DNA of 64,000 bases from Cokeromyces recurvatus (lineage: Eukaryota; Mucoromycota; Mucoromycetes; Mucorales; Mucoraceae), in the NCBI RefSeq assembly GCF_025118155.1, contig NW_026251415.1, positions 273,426 to 337,425 of the forward strand, given 5' to 3'. The translations under genes were made by a program, and so were the position numbers. A model generated the notes under the pieces. The model was not told where the DNA came from. It did no database searches and saw only the letters and a program-made list of their open reading frames with translations. Shown one piece after another: positions 46,844-60,444 of the stretch; the first letter of the stretch is position 1, and each line of letters begins with the position of its first letter.

Positions 46844-49800
46844 ATTTTAAACGAATGTGAATAAACGACCAGCGTTAAAAAAAGAAAAAGAAGTTGAATA
46901 GAAGTTTGATAAAAAAAAAAAAAATTAAAAAATGAAAAAAAATACAAAAAAAAAATTTTTTTATTATTATATTTATATAATTTTTTTTTTTTTCTTCTTT
47001 AATAATATCAGGAAGTAAGTAATAAGGAAGAAGGTACTCCGGTCACTCCGATTTTGTATTTTATTAGAAGGACATGAACCCACACTTTTTTTTTAACGGA
47101 GAATAATCTCTCTTTTTTTTTTGAGGTACAACAACAAAAATATCAGTCTTCTATGTCCCAGTTACCGAAGTCGGGAAGAAGAAGACTGCAATCATATTCT
47201 AGACTCAAAAATGACCGTTTATTATTTACTTTAGTGAACAACAATAACAATAAATTATTATGAGTAATTCATTGCTTGACAACATACAATTCGTGCTACT
47301 TGCTTTAATAAAAACTGTCATTTTTTTTCCTCAACATGTGAGCTAAACCTTTTTTTTTTTAAGTTAAATTAAATAATAGTTTGACTCACCAATAATAAAT
47401 TCGTTAGTAACAAATATTATAATAAATTAATCCATTTATTGTAATTATTATATCATAAAAATTATATATATATGCATTAAAAGCACTCTTTCTTACTGTA
47501 TGGCATTAACTGCTTATTGATCTATACAAAATAATGTTCCATAAAAGGGAAATTAATTTTTAATTTTTTTTTTAAAGAAAACAATAGGATTTATATGAGA
47601 TAAATAAACATAGTTTTTGGAAATAATTAAGTATCACTTTTTTTTTTTTTATTTTGAAATAGATTAAAAAAAAAACCTAATGAATCTACTACATTGGTAA
47701 TAAAAAAGAAGAGTCCTTAAAGAGTTGTATTGTATTATTACAGCTTTGTAGTAACATTATCATAATGTATTCATTTGATTATATACTTTATTTTACAGGG
47801 CCATATCTTCTTCTATAATTAACATTTAAAGGTCAGGTTATTAAGAGAAGGGTTGTAAATGTTTTCTCTTGTTAATAGGCTTTCAATAATAGATACATAG
47901 GTTTAAGTAAATAACTAAAACTATTATTATTAGCACCAATCATTTTATGGCAAGCTATGATTTGTATATCTACAATAATTACACGAGTTCCTTTTTCAAC
48001 ATTGAAAGATTGCTATTCAAGTAACTTCTTTGTTAGCTATCTTCAAACTCATTCTATTTAATATTTTAAATACGGAAGGGGGTTTTTTTTTAATGAGTAT
48101 AATAAGCAATGAATACTCTTTATATTTACTCTTAAAAAACTATTATGCTTATCATTTTGACTCTTGTTATGGTTTATTTAAAGCATTTGTTCATGGTTAA
48201 AGTCCTATATTTCAATATTGGCTTTCTTTTATGCGAGATACTTTTGATATTGAATTTTACTCGCTCTAAATGGTTTCAGAAAAAATAAGTTTATAGACGT
48301 CATATTTCTCTACCTACGATAATTGCTTATTAAATGAATAAAACCAATTTAGTAAATAATGATATGTTTGCTATTTTTATTTTAATAGTTTTATTATGGA
48401 AGGAATAAGTAAATAGCATTTTTGTAATCCTTTAAGTAGTTGTTTGTTTCTAAACTAAAACGACTTGGCTTATTGTTTATGTTGGCTTATATCAACTCTG
48501 TAGCTACAATATGACATAACCCTTTTATACTCTATCAACGTAGAACATCGGATAAAAAATTAGAAAAAAAAAAAAAAAAAAAAAAAACACTATCCTAAGA
48601 AAATCAGAAACATTGAAACAGTAAATAAGACATAGAGTAACTCGATCCGTGTGAGTACCTATAAAGATCTTTTTTAGATGTAAAAATATGATTTATAATG
48701 TAAATTTCTACTTTTAATTTACATTCACGGTACATGTTTACTAATTTTGTTAAATGTTTCAAATTATATTAATGAGTAGTATAATAATGTCTTATCCAGC
48801 AATAAATATCGTAATCATATTATTATAAGTCTCTCTATTCCTTATAGTAAACAATCGCTTTTTTTGGTTTTTTTTTTCTATTTTTTTTTTTTTTCTGTAT
48901 TCTTTTTGTTTGACTAGTTTTCTAAGAATTTCTTTTTTTATGCCAGTAACCAGTTCTATATCAAAACCAAAAAAAAATAGAATAAATGCGAAAACACGTA
49001 TATATTCTTCCCCTCTTGTGTCTGTCTATCATTCCATGGTATTATTTCTTTAATTATAAAAGACATGTAGGGTTATTTTATTTAACAAGTTAGCAACTTT
49101 AAAATATGATCCTTTTTTTTATTATTATTATAAAGGTCATGTTCCGTCTTTTTTTTTTTTTTTTTTTTTTTTTAAATGGGGCCTGACCCTGACAAAATAG
49201 AACAATTAAGCAGATCATGTAGGAATAAAAAAAAAAATAAAATAAAAAGAATCGGGCACATCACTTAAAATAAATTTCTCCTGGTCCTTTTTTTATTTTA
49301 TTTTTTTTATCTTTTTTATTTTTATTTTTTATCTTTTTTATTTTTTGTTTCAATCAAGTTCAATTTTATAACAATAGCTTATATATTATACTACATGTAA
49401 CATTATTATATATGATAATATAAAAGGAATAGAATATCGTTTCTACTTCACTTCCTTCTCTTTTTTTTTTTTGACTAATTTAGTTATAATAAAAGCTGGC
49501 ACAGATTCTCGTTGGAATTGTAAATCCATAACACAAGATCAAACATAGATACTTTTAACGTATGCTTTTTTTTTATGATGCTAACATCAAATGCTGTCTA
49601 ATTCTCGAGCCCTTTTTTTTTTTTTGAAACAAATGTTTACTAATACATGTTTAATTCATAAACGAGCGAGGATCAACAAGTTTTATTTCCGCAAAAAAAA
49701 AAAGATATGATATAGTTTTTTTTTTTAGCATGTAAACACAAAAAAACTTTATTAGACTATCTATTTTTTTTTTTTACAAGAAAACTGAGTTGTTATTATT

Positions 49801-49854
49801 ATATAATACATGTTGATGCAAAATATAAATTATTATTATTATTATTATGCAAAT
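46844..49854. other. 3-kb region without a recognised gene
   Basis: AT-rich. Near the DPBB promoter, CAGTCTTCT (47141-47149) and AGAAGACTG (about 47179-47188) could pair as a 9-bp stem. Poly(A) at 48563-48585 and poly(T) at about 49150-49172. No coherent ORF, tRNA or exon chain seen. Confidence 0.5.
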
Positions 49855-52800
49855 TTAAAATAAGAATGCAAGTTTGTCTCTTGCTTTTTCACGATCTTCA
49901 GGTCTCATCTGTAATAGTAATTTTCTAAAACCTTCAATAATAGCCGAGTTATCTTCGAGTCCAAGTTGAATAACTTTTTCTTTTAATGTCTCGCTCTTTA
50001 ACTCAGAGACACGATGTTGAATGTGTTCCTTATAACGATCAAACCATTCAGATACACATTTTTCATCATTTTCGTCGCCTGTAGTAATGTCGGCCTTGAA
50101 CCATACTTGAATAAGGTTCATCATTTCTGTACGGCTTAATCGTCCATCTGTCGCAGCTTGGATGTCACGAATTAAATATTCTTCGTTTAGTCTTCTACGG
50201 ACACGCCAGTAGAAATAGGTACGAGCGTGACGCCATTCAAGAGCTTTACGAATCACACCTTTAGCCTTCATACGGCCCGTGCGGTCATGAAGATCAGCAA
50301 ATTGAATAGCTACCTGTTGATAGACAGGTAATAGCTCTTGTTCACGGACTTCGAGTTGACGTTTAAGCTCAGCTTTTTCTTCAGCAGGGAGATCAGTTGC
50401 GGATTCTAAACGCTTCTTTAAATCACTGTAACGTTCATCTAAGCGAGCCATCGTTGCCAATAATTGAGGTTTACGGTACTTGATTTCAACAATACCTTCA
50501 GGCTCAAGGACACCACCACGAGCTTGTCTATCAGCATACATCTCCATCATGTCCTTATTGATGGTAGGATCGACAACGACCCAGGCACCGCCACGAAGCT
50601 CACCATTAGGAATGATATAGACAAAGACAGGTTGTTTATAATTTCTAAGGGCATCTACGATTTGAGCACCGTATTTCAATACTTCGTTATACATATCACG
50701 TTGTCCACCCGAGAAACCTCGCCAGTTGGCAAAGATCATCAATGGTAATTCTTCTCCCTTGTTGAAATCGTTAATCGCTTGAGCCGTCTTGTAAGCAGAG
50801 TTGGGGAACCAAACACCACCAGCTTCCATAAAGACTTGTTCAGTAGAATCAGCATTAGCAGGATCTGCAGGTACAATGTTCTCAACCGTACGTGTCTCGA
50901 CAGCGATCACACCCATCGGGATACCACCTAAGCGTGCACGACCCACCACAACCGTACGAGCCCATCCACATAAGGTCTCCGTAAATGATCCTTCATCAAA
51001 GAACCCGCTTATCCATGTATCATCATTATTATATTTACCAGCTAAAAACAGACGAGGATCACTAGGTCCCTTGGGTGGCATATATTCAATCTCACGATCT
51101 ACGGGGTCAAAGCCCAGGGACATCGAAAGAGGTCCCCCACGAATAGCTGGGACATAGGAGAGCCATTGAATGATCTTATCAATACCTTCAAGATCATTCT
51201 CTGCTGTCAAATGAGAGACACCGTTTTTATACATAATTTGAGTACCACCCAATTGTAAGTTAGAGGTGTAAACTTCACGACCTAATACCTTATTTAAGGC
51301 GGGGGCACCGGTTAAGATGATCGGTTGTCCCTCGTTTTGAATTGTACGTTGGCCTAGACGGACAAGGTAAGCACCAATACCTACTGAACGGCAGGTAACT
51401 AGCGTGATTGTAAAGATATCATCATAGGCACGAGAGGTTTCACCCGCAATCAATCCAGATCCCTTCAAATTTTCAACACCCAAGCCATCCGTCAAACCAA
51501 TAATATCCGTAATACGATATCTCTTTTCTCCCTCATCTTCAATCTCTTCAGCAATGAAGCTTTGCTTTTCACTATTATCGGTCGAATTTAAAAGTTGATA
51601 ATCTTCAGGCGTGACATAGAGATATTTGAAACCTGAGGCAGGGTTACCGGCTTCATTCCAGGCAACATTAAATTTATTCATCAATTCTTCAGCAAGACCA
51701 ATACGAGCACCCGAATTAGCAGAGAGATAAATACGAGGGATACCCAACTTGCGAGCTAATTCGGAGGCCTTAAAGAAGACGTTATCTTCCGCGACACCAA
51801 AGGAACCGATCTTGAAGGTAATGTCATTAGCAATCACAATCAGACGACGGCCATTGGGGTACTCCGGGGTACGAAGGGTTACGATCCAGGCTACCATACC
51901 TACAGTATTTGTACCATGGGGTTGATTTAATTCGTGAAGTTCATTGGTTTCTTCATTCAAGACAAGTTCTACAGCTTCCATGATTTGAGAGGGCATAGTT
52001 AATTTGAGTTTGTTACCTAATTTCTTTTGATGACGCAAATATTGACTCCAATGGTTTTGAGTGGCCTGACGGAAAAGCTCGGGGAAATCATAAACATAGG
52101 TGGTACCCATAAGATGAGCCTTGTATCGACGAGGTTGAAGCCATTCTTTCGTAGGGTAAGGTGTAGAGACAGGTAGCATGTTCATGGTGCCAGTAACACG
52201 GCCCAGGGACTTGAGTACCCATTCGTTCTTTTCTGACTTGACCTCTTGATAGATGTCTACCTTCAGGACAAACCCAGAGACATTATCGACAACGAAACGA
52301 ATCGGGATAGGGGCCTGATTAGGATGCTTGGGTTGAATGTTGAAACGAATTTCAGCACCTGTCACACGAAGTTTCCATAAACGTTTACCATGACGATCCA
52401 CAAAATCAGTTAATGCCTGTTCGACTTCATTGATTTCGATAGCAAAAGTAGGAATAAAGTTGATGAAAAGATGGTTACAATCTGAATTCTTGTATTCGTG
52501 AGAGACAATCTCAAGTGTATCCAAGATTTCCTTCAATAAACGATCACTCTCAGAGATAAGATAGTCGGCGGTACGCATTGAGTCCTTGACACGACCAGGA
52601 CGAACTAAAGCACGAATAAAGAATCGACAGTCTGAGGGGTTTTCTTTAGCAACAGCATAGTAAACATACAATTGTCTTGTTTCGATCGTCACTGGCTTAA
52701 TATTGAAGTTAGAGAGTCGTGCCAACTCAAGTTGGTAGGCCATAGCAGGCTCAATATGACGAATTGTTTCATCCTCTTCATAATTTTGACTTTCTCTAAA

Positions 52801-55800
52801 GGTGAAATAGTCAGGCCATTGATCAGGACGACATACGATAATTGACAAACGACGCAAATGGGCTTGACGGAACTTCTCTACATGAGACTTGACAACTTCC
52901 TTAATCTTGGGTTGCCAATAAGCATTGTCGTATTCAGTGCTACTTTGAATAGCTATATTCAAGATATTTTCCATACGTCCATCCTTTTTATCTTCTATAA
53001 AGGCAGTCAAGATACGAGGCAACTCGGTAGCTAATTCTTCCAGGGAGCGGACAGCGGTCATAGCACCTGTACGAATAGGTTCGGCCTCTGTCTTGTTCAA
53101 CAAGAAAGTCAAGTCAGAGTAAGAGGCAATACGCTTATCATCTGAGCCATAGGAGGCATTACCCAAAAGGAATTTCCAAGCAAAGATATAAGGGCGTTCG
53201 GCAAGATTGTAAGCAACGTCTAAAATCTTATATGCATGATAAGAACGACGACAATAGACTTCGATAGCAGCGAGTGCAATATAAGGATCTTCATTATAAA
53301 AGAAGCTGGGTAACACGTCAAAGACATTAAATTTGGTATCAATCAAGTCCTTGTAAGCCTCAAGGTTAGGGGTACGGCTTTCAATACCTCCACCATAAAC
53401 ACGTTCAGTAACTGAATTCTTGAGGATTTGATACATCTGAGCTTGACGTTCCTCATATGAGGGCATTTGGCAGAGGATTAAGAGTTCACGAGCCTTAAGA
53501 GTCACCTTTTGAGTAGCACGACTATCAATTTCAGATAACTGTTTGAGGATTGACAAAAAGTATTTATCAAGTGTACCACCAACAGATGATGGATAGATAA
53601 TGTCAAGCATCATTAAAACCAAATTGTTTTTGCTAGCGATCTTGGAATGAGAAAGAATTATCTCGACTACTTTGTCTAAATTATCCTTGTATTGATCACG
53701 AAGATGAAGAGCCACCTCTTCCTCACGGAACTGACCACTAAACAAAATTTCAACATCATAGTATTGTTCTAATAATTGAACATATACTGAGTATTCATGA
53801 TATTTAAGTCCATTCTTGTATTGTTCTAATACAGTTGTGATAGGTATGACGGAATTTTTGTAGGCAATGAGATCTGATTGAGAGTGAATATTAGTGTTGG
53901 CAAATTCTTCAATCAAATCATTGAGTTCAGCTACAGGGAAAGGCTTTTCCTCTTGTTGATATTTGTTAATGAGATTGTGTAAGGCATTTTCAAGACGAGT
54001 AGGGATACGACCAGATAGAACAGACATTTCAGAATTCATTTCAGAATAAGGAAGTTGAGGGTCTCGAAGAATCTCTGTCATTTCTTTTAATGCAGTCTGT
54101 GCAAGCGCTTGATTATCATAACCTTGCATAATATTTTCAAGAGAGGCCTTGACGGCTTGAAGTCTTTGATGAGGCTTTTCACCATAATTGTAAGGTGAGT
54201 TGAAAACAGGTATTTGACCAGTAAAAGGAAGAGCATGCTTCACACGACTAGGATCATCCAATGCTAAAATACCAATGATATCACCAGCTTCAAGGGTAGC
54301 GCCAACTTGTTTAATATATTGAACATGACCATCCTCTGTTGCGATCAAGGGCATATACATTTTCATGACCTCGATTTCAGCATATGCCTGACCTGCCTTT
54401 ACATGATCTCCATTTTCTAAAAGCAGATTGACCAATTTACCAGGGGAGGGGCTTCTTAATTGAGTAGGATCACTTTCTTTCTCCAAAAGGCAAGTCTTAC
54501 CATCAATCATCAAACGTGTTGCTTGTACCTCTTCCCTTGAATAAGTAGTATGAGATTTGCCGTCAAGAGAGATCAAGAGACCCCCATCTGAGAGATCACG
54601 GACACCAACTTGAGTTTTAGTACCATTGAGGTATAATGTATAAAGTCCAGGAGCTGAGCGAGTGACAGTAAAGTTGTAACGTATATTTTCATAAATAAAA
54701 TCAATAGTGAAAACAGTTTTGAGTACATCTTTACTAGGAACTTGACCTCTCTCTAAATGTTGTTTACATGCATTCCAGCTTTCAATGGAAAGAGAATGGG
54801 CCTTGGTGACAGCACCACAAAAGACAGCCAACATAGTATCGGGACGTTCGGCAGTTAATTTTTTAGAGATCAGCATATCGAGCCAGCCTGTATTAATCGT
54901 ATTATCGGCAAATTCTTCTGTTTCTAAAAGACGGATAATATATTCTACAGTTGTTCTAAAATCACCACGAATAGAGAGCTCCTTTAATGCAATGACCATA
55001 TTCTTACGTGCCTGTTGACGATTCTCACCGTATGCAAAAATGTGACCAAATTGAGAATCAGCATATTCATGGAGGCCACCTGAAGTAACAACAGAGAAAT
55101 AGCCCCATACATTTGTACTAGAACGGAAGTTAAGTTCATGCATAATACCAGATGAGGGCTTAAAGCCAGCATCAGGGTTCTCTGCAGTAATACGGACAGC
55201 GATAACATGGCCCTTAGGAGTAGGGCGACGAAGACTTTGAAGGGAGGCAGGATTAACAAAATCAAAATCGATTTCAGAAGCACTATTAGGCTGAACTCCA
55301 TAGAGAACACGAATATCACGAATACGATAAAGAGGAATACCCATAGCAATTTGAAGTTGAGCAGCAGGTAAATTAACACCAGAAACCATTTCAGTAGTAG
55401 GATGTTCAACTTGTAATCTAGGATTCAATTCCAAGAAATAGAATTTTTCGTCATAATGGCTATAAAGATATTCAACAGTACCAGCGGAGACATATCCGAC
55501 TAATTTGGCAAGACGAACTGCAGCTTTCTCCATTTGTTCAAAAACATCAGTTTTAGCAATCGTAACTGGAGCTTCTTCAATAATTTTTTGGTGACGACGT
55601 TGAACAGAACAATCTCTGCCAAACAAACTGATTGCATTACCATATTCATCAGCTAAAAGTTGAACCTCTAAATGTCTTGCGTTACCTGCTAATTTCATAA
55701 TAAAAATAGGGGAGCCAGGAATTTCACCTTGGACTTGAGAGAAGCAACTAGTAAATTGTTCAGGACTATCTACTTTACGAATACCTTTACCACCACCACC

Positions 55801-56658
55801 TTCTGATGCCTTGATCATAACAGGGAAACCAATCTTCTTTGCAGCAGCTAAACCCTCTTCAGCTGAATTCACACAAGCTTTCTTATATGCTGAATCTGGT
55901 ACAACTACATGTCCTTCCTTATCTTTTATTGTTTCAGTAATACCATCACCACTCCAACCCATTGTAGGCACATCAGCACTTTGTGCAACAATTGTAGATG
56001 AAATTTTATCACCAAGCGAGTGCATAGCTGATGCTGGAGGACCAATAAAAAGACATTTGTACTTGGATTTTGCAAGCATTTCTGGTAAACGAGGATTTTC
56101 TGAAGCATGACCCCTATTGTAATAATAAGTGAATAAACTTACTCCTTTAATTTTTTTTTCTTTCTTTCTCTCTTTCTTTCTTTCTCTCTCTCTCTCTTTC
56201 TTTCTTACCAACCAGCCCAAACGGCATGTACAGCTGTTCTTTCGGCAATGTCAACAATTAATTCAACATTAGCATAGTTATTATTATTAGATCCACCAGG
56301 GACTTCAACATAATTATCTGCCATACGAATATATTCAGCATTAGCTTTTAAATCTTCAGGTGTAGCCATAACGGTGAATTCAATGGCACGTTCATTGCCA
56401 AAAGTCTCATATGCCCATTTACGTACTGATCTAATCTCTTTCATAGCAGCCATACCATTGTTAGCAATCAATATTTTTGTAATCACTGTATGACCTTCAT
56501 TGGCAACTACAAAATCTCTAACTGGCCCTTGAGGAGCTACATCAATAGAGTTTCCACCTAAATTAAAAAAGTTGAGTGTAACATTATAATATTTGATTTA
56601 TGTGTGTGTGTGTGTTACCGATAAAATGAGGTGGTAGTTTACTATGATCCGCAACCAT
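49855..56658 (-). CDS. ACC1: Acetyl-CoA carboxylase, cytosolic multifunctional
   Basis: Exons 56619..56658, 56209..56557 and 49855..56113 give 2215 aa (yeast Acc1 is 2233). It carboxylates acetyl-CoA to malonyl-CoA, the committed step of fatty acid synthesis. Domains: biotin carboxylase (about 45-540; [48 protein letters not shown]); biotin carrier with EVMKM, biotinyl-Lys714; ACC central region; carboxyltransferase N- and C-halves ([64 protein letters not shown]). No mitochondrial presequence: the N-term is [15 protein letters not shown]. The exon 2-3 splice joins AVWAGW to GHASENP, a universally conserved stretch. Intron 1 holds (TG)8 and intron 2 a (TTTC)n repeat. Confidence 0.98.
56157..56206. 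repeat. (TTTC)n/(TC)n repeat in ACC1 intron 2
   Basis: About 50 nt of pyrimidine repeat filling half of the 95-nt intron (56114-56208). Confidence 0.9.
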
Positions 56659-56897
56659 TTTTTATTTAATTTATGGTTGTCTTCCTCCCTTTCTATTTTA
56701 AAACAAAACAAAAAAAAAATGAAAAAAAGTTGAAAAAAATAACTCTTCTCGATTTGTTTAACGCGTATAACCTACAGCTGTCCCCAACCGACTGTCAGTC
56801 TCGTAGGAAAAGAAAGCAAGTGTAAAGTTTTTTTCCTTAGCAAATCATAATAGTTTATTTACTATAGCCGAAACATTTAATAAAATTCATCCAATCA

Positions 56898-57115
56898 TCA
56901 ATACATCTGGGTTTGATTCTTCAAGACTGCATCAATTGCCTCAAAGTTTATACCCCAACCGGGAGTATTTGGATGGGGAGAAATTCCCTATTTTGCAAAA
57001 GGATAATAAATAAGCACATATTTTATGCTTAATGTTTCATTGTTGTATAAAATAAGGTTTTCTTCTTTTTTTTTTTTACCTGAAATAGAATCGATATTTC
57101 TTCATATATTTTAAG
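56898..57115 (-). pseudogene. Orphan 3' coding fragment, possible gene remnant
   Basis: An exon-like piece 56898..56987 (after TAG acceptor) reads GISPHPNTPGWGINFEAIDA, then VLKNQTQMY and stop. An upstream piece ending at a good donor (57080/57079) reads SLKYEEISILFQ and joins it in frame. The TPGWGI segment weakly recalls the C-terminus of mandelate-racemase/enolase-superfamily dehydratases. No start codon or further exons upstream could be found, so this may be the tail of a lost gene. Confidence 0.3.
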
Positions 57116-58532
57116 CTCTTATTATATATGACAATTCATTAAGTTTATTATTATTTTTTGAATAATGTAGTAGTAGTAGTAGTATCTAGATTATATGAAT
57201 AATATATTCATCATATGCCCCGCATAATTCTTTATTTGACTTTTTTTTTTTTTATTCCCTCTTAGAAGAAGTAAAGCAAATTATTTTATGCTATTTTGAC
57301 AGCAAGTCTTTTATACAAACATGCTTGTATAAACCATCTTTATATAAAGAGATTCGATTTAAACTAATAGTGATTGGTTGCTATTTGTCCCTTTTTACAT
57401 GTACAAAATCATCCTCGGAGTTATTTATGCCAAATTTTATGCTTTATAGTTTAATTTCAAGCATTATAATTTTCAAATTATATATAATATAATGTATATA
57501 TTTATATATATATTGCATACATATTGTAAAAGTAGGAAAGGAACGATTTCAAAGGATGGGTTTTATTTTCCGAAAAGATGGCTTTCTAAATCATAATAAG
57601 CGGGAGTTGTCAATGGTCGAGTACTTTTCAACTGTATTTATTAAATACTGTACAAATGTCTTAAAATGCCTGCAAGAAACGAGATTACAAGTCTGGATCC
57701 TTATTTTTCTTTTTGATGAATGCTCTTATGAAAATTGCATTAGTATTAAAAGCAGTCACGATAGTGAATGTATCCTTTACTGTAGAGCATCCTCTTGAAG
57801 GTTTTATGCTGATATCAAAACATGATTCATTGATAAAATTGTATTTTTTTTTTCACGATAGTTTGTATTCATTTTATTTCATATTTTAATATATGTTATA
57901 CAATATCTGCAATTTTAGTTGAATTGTTTATTTCTGCTAGTGGGAGACAGGTGAATTTCCTTCTATGAAAGGTTATATGCATCTTTCAGGAAGCCTTTAA
58001 CACTAAATCTCTTTTAATGTAAGGTCCTCCAGGTTGTTGTTTTTTTTTGTAATTAACACAAGAGAAAGGATTATAATATGTTATAATCCATATTTGTACT
58101 TGGTAATTAAGCTGTCTAGCAGTTGTCGTCATTTTAAATGAATAAACTATAGTCATGTCAAGACAAACATTCTATTGTTACATGGTAGATCAAATAAGTT
58201 TAACCGTTTTGTAAAATGCCTAGTAAATCTCTTTGATCTGTCAGTTAATGACGTAAAAATTATTTGCCAAAGTGCTTTTATCTGATCTAATATTTTTTTT
58301 CCAAATAAACTGAATAAGTACTTATTTAATTTTGTGAATAAGAGACATTAGTGTATCTGCACCTTACCAACAGTAGGTACACTCAAGCTTAAATATAATA
58401 TCACTGCCCTGCAACTGAGAAAGTATTAATTTTTTTTTGTCTCTAAAGAAATCAAATAGAATCTTATTGAAATTTATAACAACACACTTGCTGATATCTT
58501 AAGATTCTCCAATATCAAGCACATTAAATTAA

Positions 58533-58533
<1 letters not shown>

Positions 58534-58573
<40 letters not shown>
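58534..58573. repeat. 40-nt poly(A) run
   Basis: Uninterrupted A run about 515 bp upstream of CSN5. Confidence 0.95.
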
Positions 58574-58574
<1 letters not shown>

Positions 58575-58961
58575 GATACGGAGCAATAAAACTAATTTGT
58601 TTAGAGAAGAATGATGGACTTTTTTTTTTAGCATGATAAGCGTAGCATCAATATGTAAATAAAAATCAAACCTTGAAATATTGAGTACTTGTCTATTATC
58701 ATTATTCTTATTTTTATCTTGAATCAATGTAATTGAGATTCTATGTTTTTTAGACTGTTTTTTTTATGAATTAGATCAGCGCATGGAACTATAAGTCATG
58801 AATTTGCTACCTATTTGAGATGTTGTAAGTCAACTCTTTAAACGTTTTTCTTCTCTGCCCTTTGACGTTGTTTTTACAGTAAATATGCAACATTTTTTTT
58901 AATGAGTTGTGCGACAGTTTTTTTTTTTTTTTTTTTGTACATTATTTTGGCAGCAGAAGGT

Positions 58962-58970
58962 GTATAAATT
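58962..58970 (+). promoter_or_regulatory. TATA-like box upstream of CSN5
   Basis: GTATAAATT about 120 bp before the CSN5 start codon. Confidence 0.4.
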
Positions 58971-59088
58971 CTATCATATAATCCAATAAGGTTTTTTATT
59001 GAATAAAATAAATAAATTTATCGTTTTACGCATTTTTTGTTTTTTTTTTCTTTTATTAAGCATCTATAAAAATATAAATAAAAAAAAA

Positions 59089-60444
59089 ATGGATTCAAGC
59101 ATTGCGCAAAAAAATTGGGAATTAGAAAATAATATAATAACAATTGATCCAGCTCAAGATCAAATCTATTATTATGATTCTGAACAAGATAAAGAAATTG
59201 TTTCCCAAAAACCTTGGACAAATGAGTAAGCATGTTGTATATAATTATAATGAATTTTGATCTCTGATAATGCTTAGTCCTCATTACTTCAAACATGTAA
59301 AAGTTTCAGCTATTGCACTCATAAAAATGGTATGAAAAATATATATATGTTAGTTTTGAATGGAAAACTAATAATGATAATAAGGTCATGCATGCTCGTT
59401 CTGGCGGTAACATTGAAGTTATGGGTTTGATGCAAGGTAAAATTCAAGGTGATACTATGTATGTTATGGATAGTTTTGCTCTTCCAGTAGAAGGAACTGA
59501 GACAAGAGTAAATGCACAGAATGAAGCTTATGAATATATGGTATCATATATTGAGAAGTCAAAAGAAGTAATGTTGCAGTATTATTGTTCGATTAATACA
59601 TCATTTAACAGTTATTATTAGGTTGGTAGACTAGAGAATGTCATAGGATGGTATCATTCTCACCCAGGCTATGGCTGTTGGTTATCAGGAATTGATGTTA
59701 GTACACAAATGCTCAATCAGCAATATCAAGAACCATTTGTAGCTGTCGTGGTAATAATAACTCGCGTTAATAGGAAAAGATAAAAGATGATGACATTAAT
59801 ATTCTTTATTTAGATCGACCCTAACCGTACTATGTCTGCAGGTAAAGTAGAGATTGGCGCATTTAGGACTTATCCAGAAGGTTATAAAGCTCCAGATGAA
59901 GCACCTTCTGAATATCAAACTATACCCCTTAATAAGATTGAAGATTTTGGTGTTCACGCCAAGTCGTAAGTGTAAAATATACAAATGAATGAATGGTTAA
60001 TAATTGATATTTTCATTAGTTATTATTCACTTGAGGTTTCTCATTTCAAATCCACATTGGATACTCAACTCTTAGAAGTTTTATGGAATAAATATTGGGT
60101 AAACACTTTATCGCAATCACCTCTCTTAACTGTATGTATACCCAAACCCAATTCTATTATGTGTATAATAATATGCTATGCTATGCTAATTATATATTTA
60201 GAATAGAGAATATACAACTAGACAAATGTCAGATCTTGCTCAAAAATTGAGTAAAACAAACGATAGTATGATAGGTAGAATGGGAGGTTATTATGGTGAT
60301 AGAAAAAAGAATGACGAAAGTCAGCTTAGCAAAGTGACAAAGGATAGCTCTAAAATAACAGTAGAAGTTGTTCATGGCTTACTCTCACAAATATTAAAGA
60401 ATGAAGTATTTAATAATCCCAGAGAAGAAGAAAAAACTTCTTGA
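59089..60444 (+). CDS. CSN5: COP9 signalosome subunit 5 (JAMM metalloprotease)
   Basis: Exons 59089..59225, 59278..59329, 59385..59567, 59622..59750, 59814..59965, 60020..60131 and 60202..60444 give 335 aa, the human CSN5 length. As the catalytic subunit of the signalosome it removes NEDD8 from cullins. The JAMM zinc site is complete: Glu74 ([10 protein letters not shown]), then His136-x-His138 and Asp149 in [17 protein letters not shown]. The MPN flanks [20 protein letters not shown] and the C-terminal [11 protein letters not shown] are typical. I chose the ATG at 59089 ([16 protein letters not shown]); the in-frame ATG at 58999 would add a hydrophobic Phe-rich stretch unlike the family. Confidence 0.97.

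Larger units (their letters stand above)
56659..59088. other. ACC1/CSN5 divergent intergenic, 2.4 kb
   Basis: Holds both promoters, an orphan two-piece coding fragment on the minus strand (56898-57120, own entry), a (TAG)n cluster near 57168, a 40-nt poly(A) run (58534-58573) and a TATA box for CSN5. An 80-codon frame at 57556 has no recognised family and I do not call it. Confidence 0.5.

Noticed and set aside
54984..55409. 141-codon hydrophobic ORF antisense-frame to ACC1
   Set aside because: Frame-shifted reading of the biotin carboxylase coding sequence.
56107..56220. Retention of ACC1 intron 2 giving a Lys/Arg/Glu-rich N-terminus (from 56220)
   Set aside because: In the true exon 2 frame the donor immediately creates a stop; the open reading comes from another frame through a TTTC repeat, and splicing restores the conserved AVWAGWGHASENP.
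57556..57798. 80-codon + strand ORF (MGFIFRKDGF...)
   Set aside because: No family, no promoter, flanks not coding-like.
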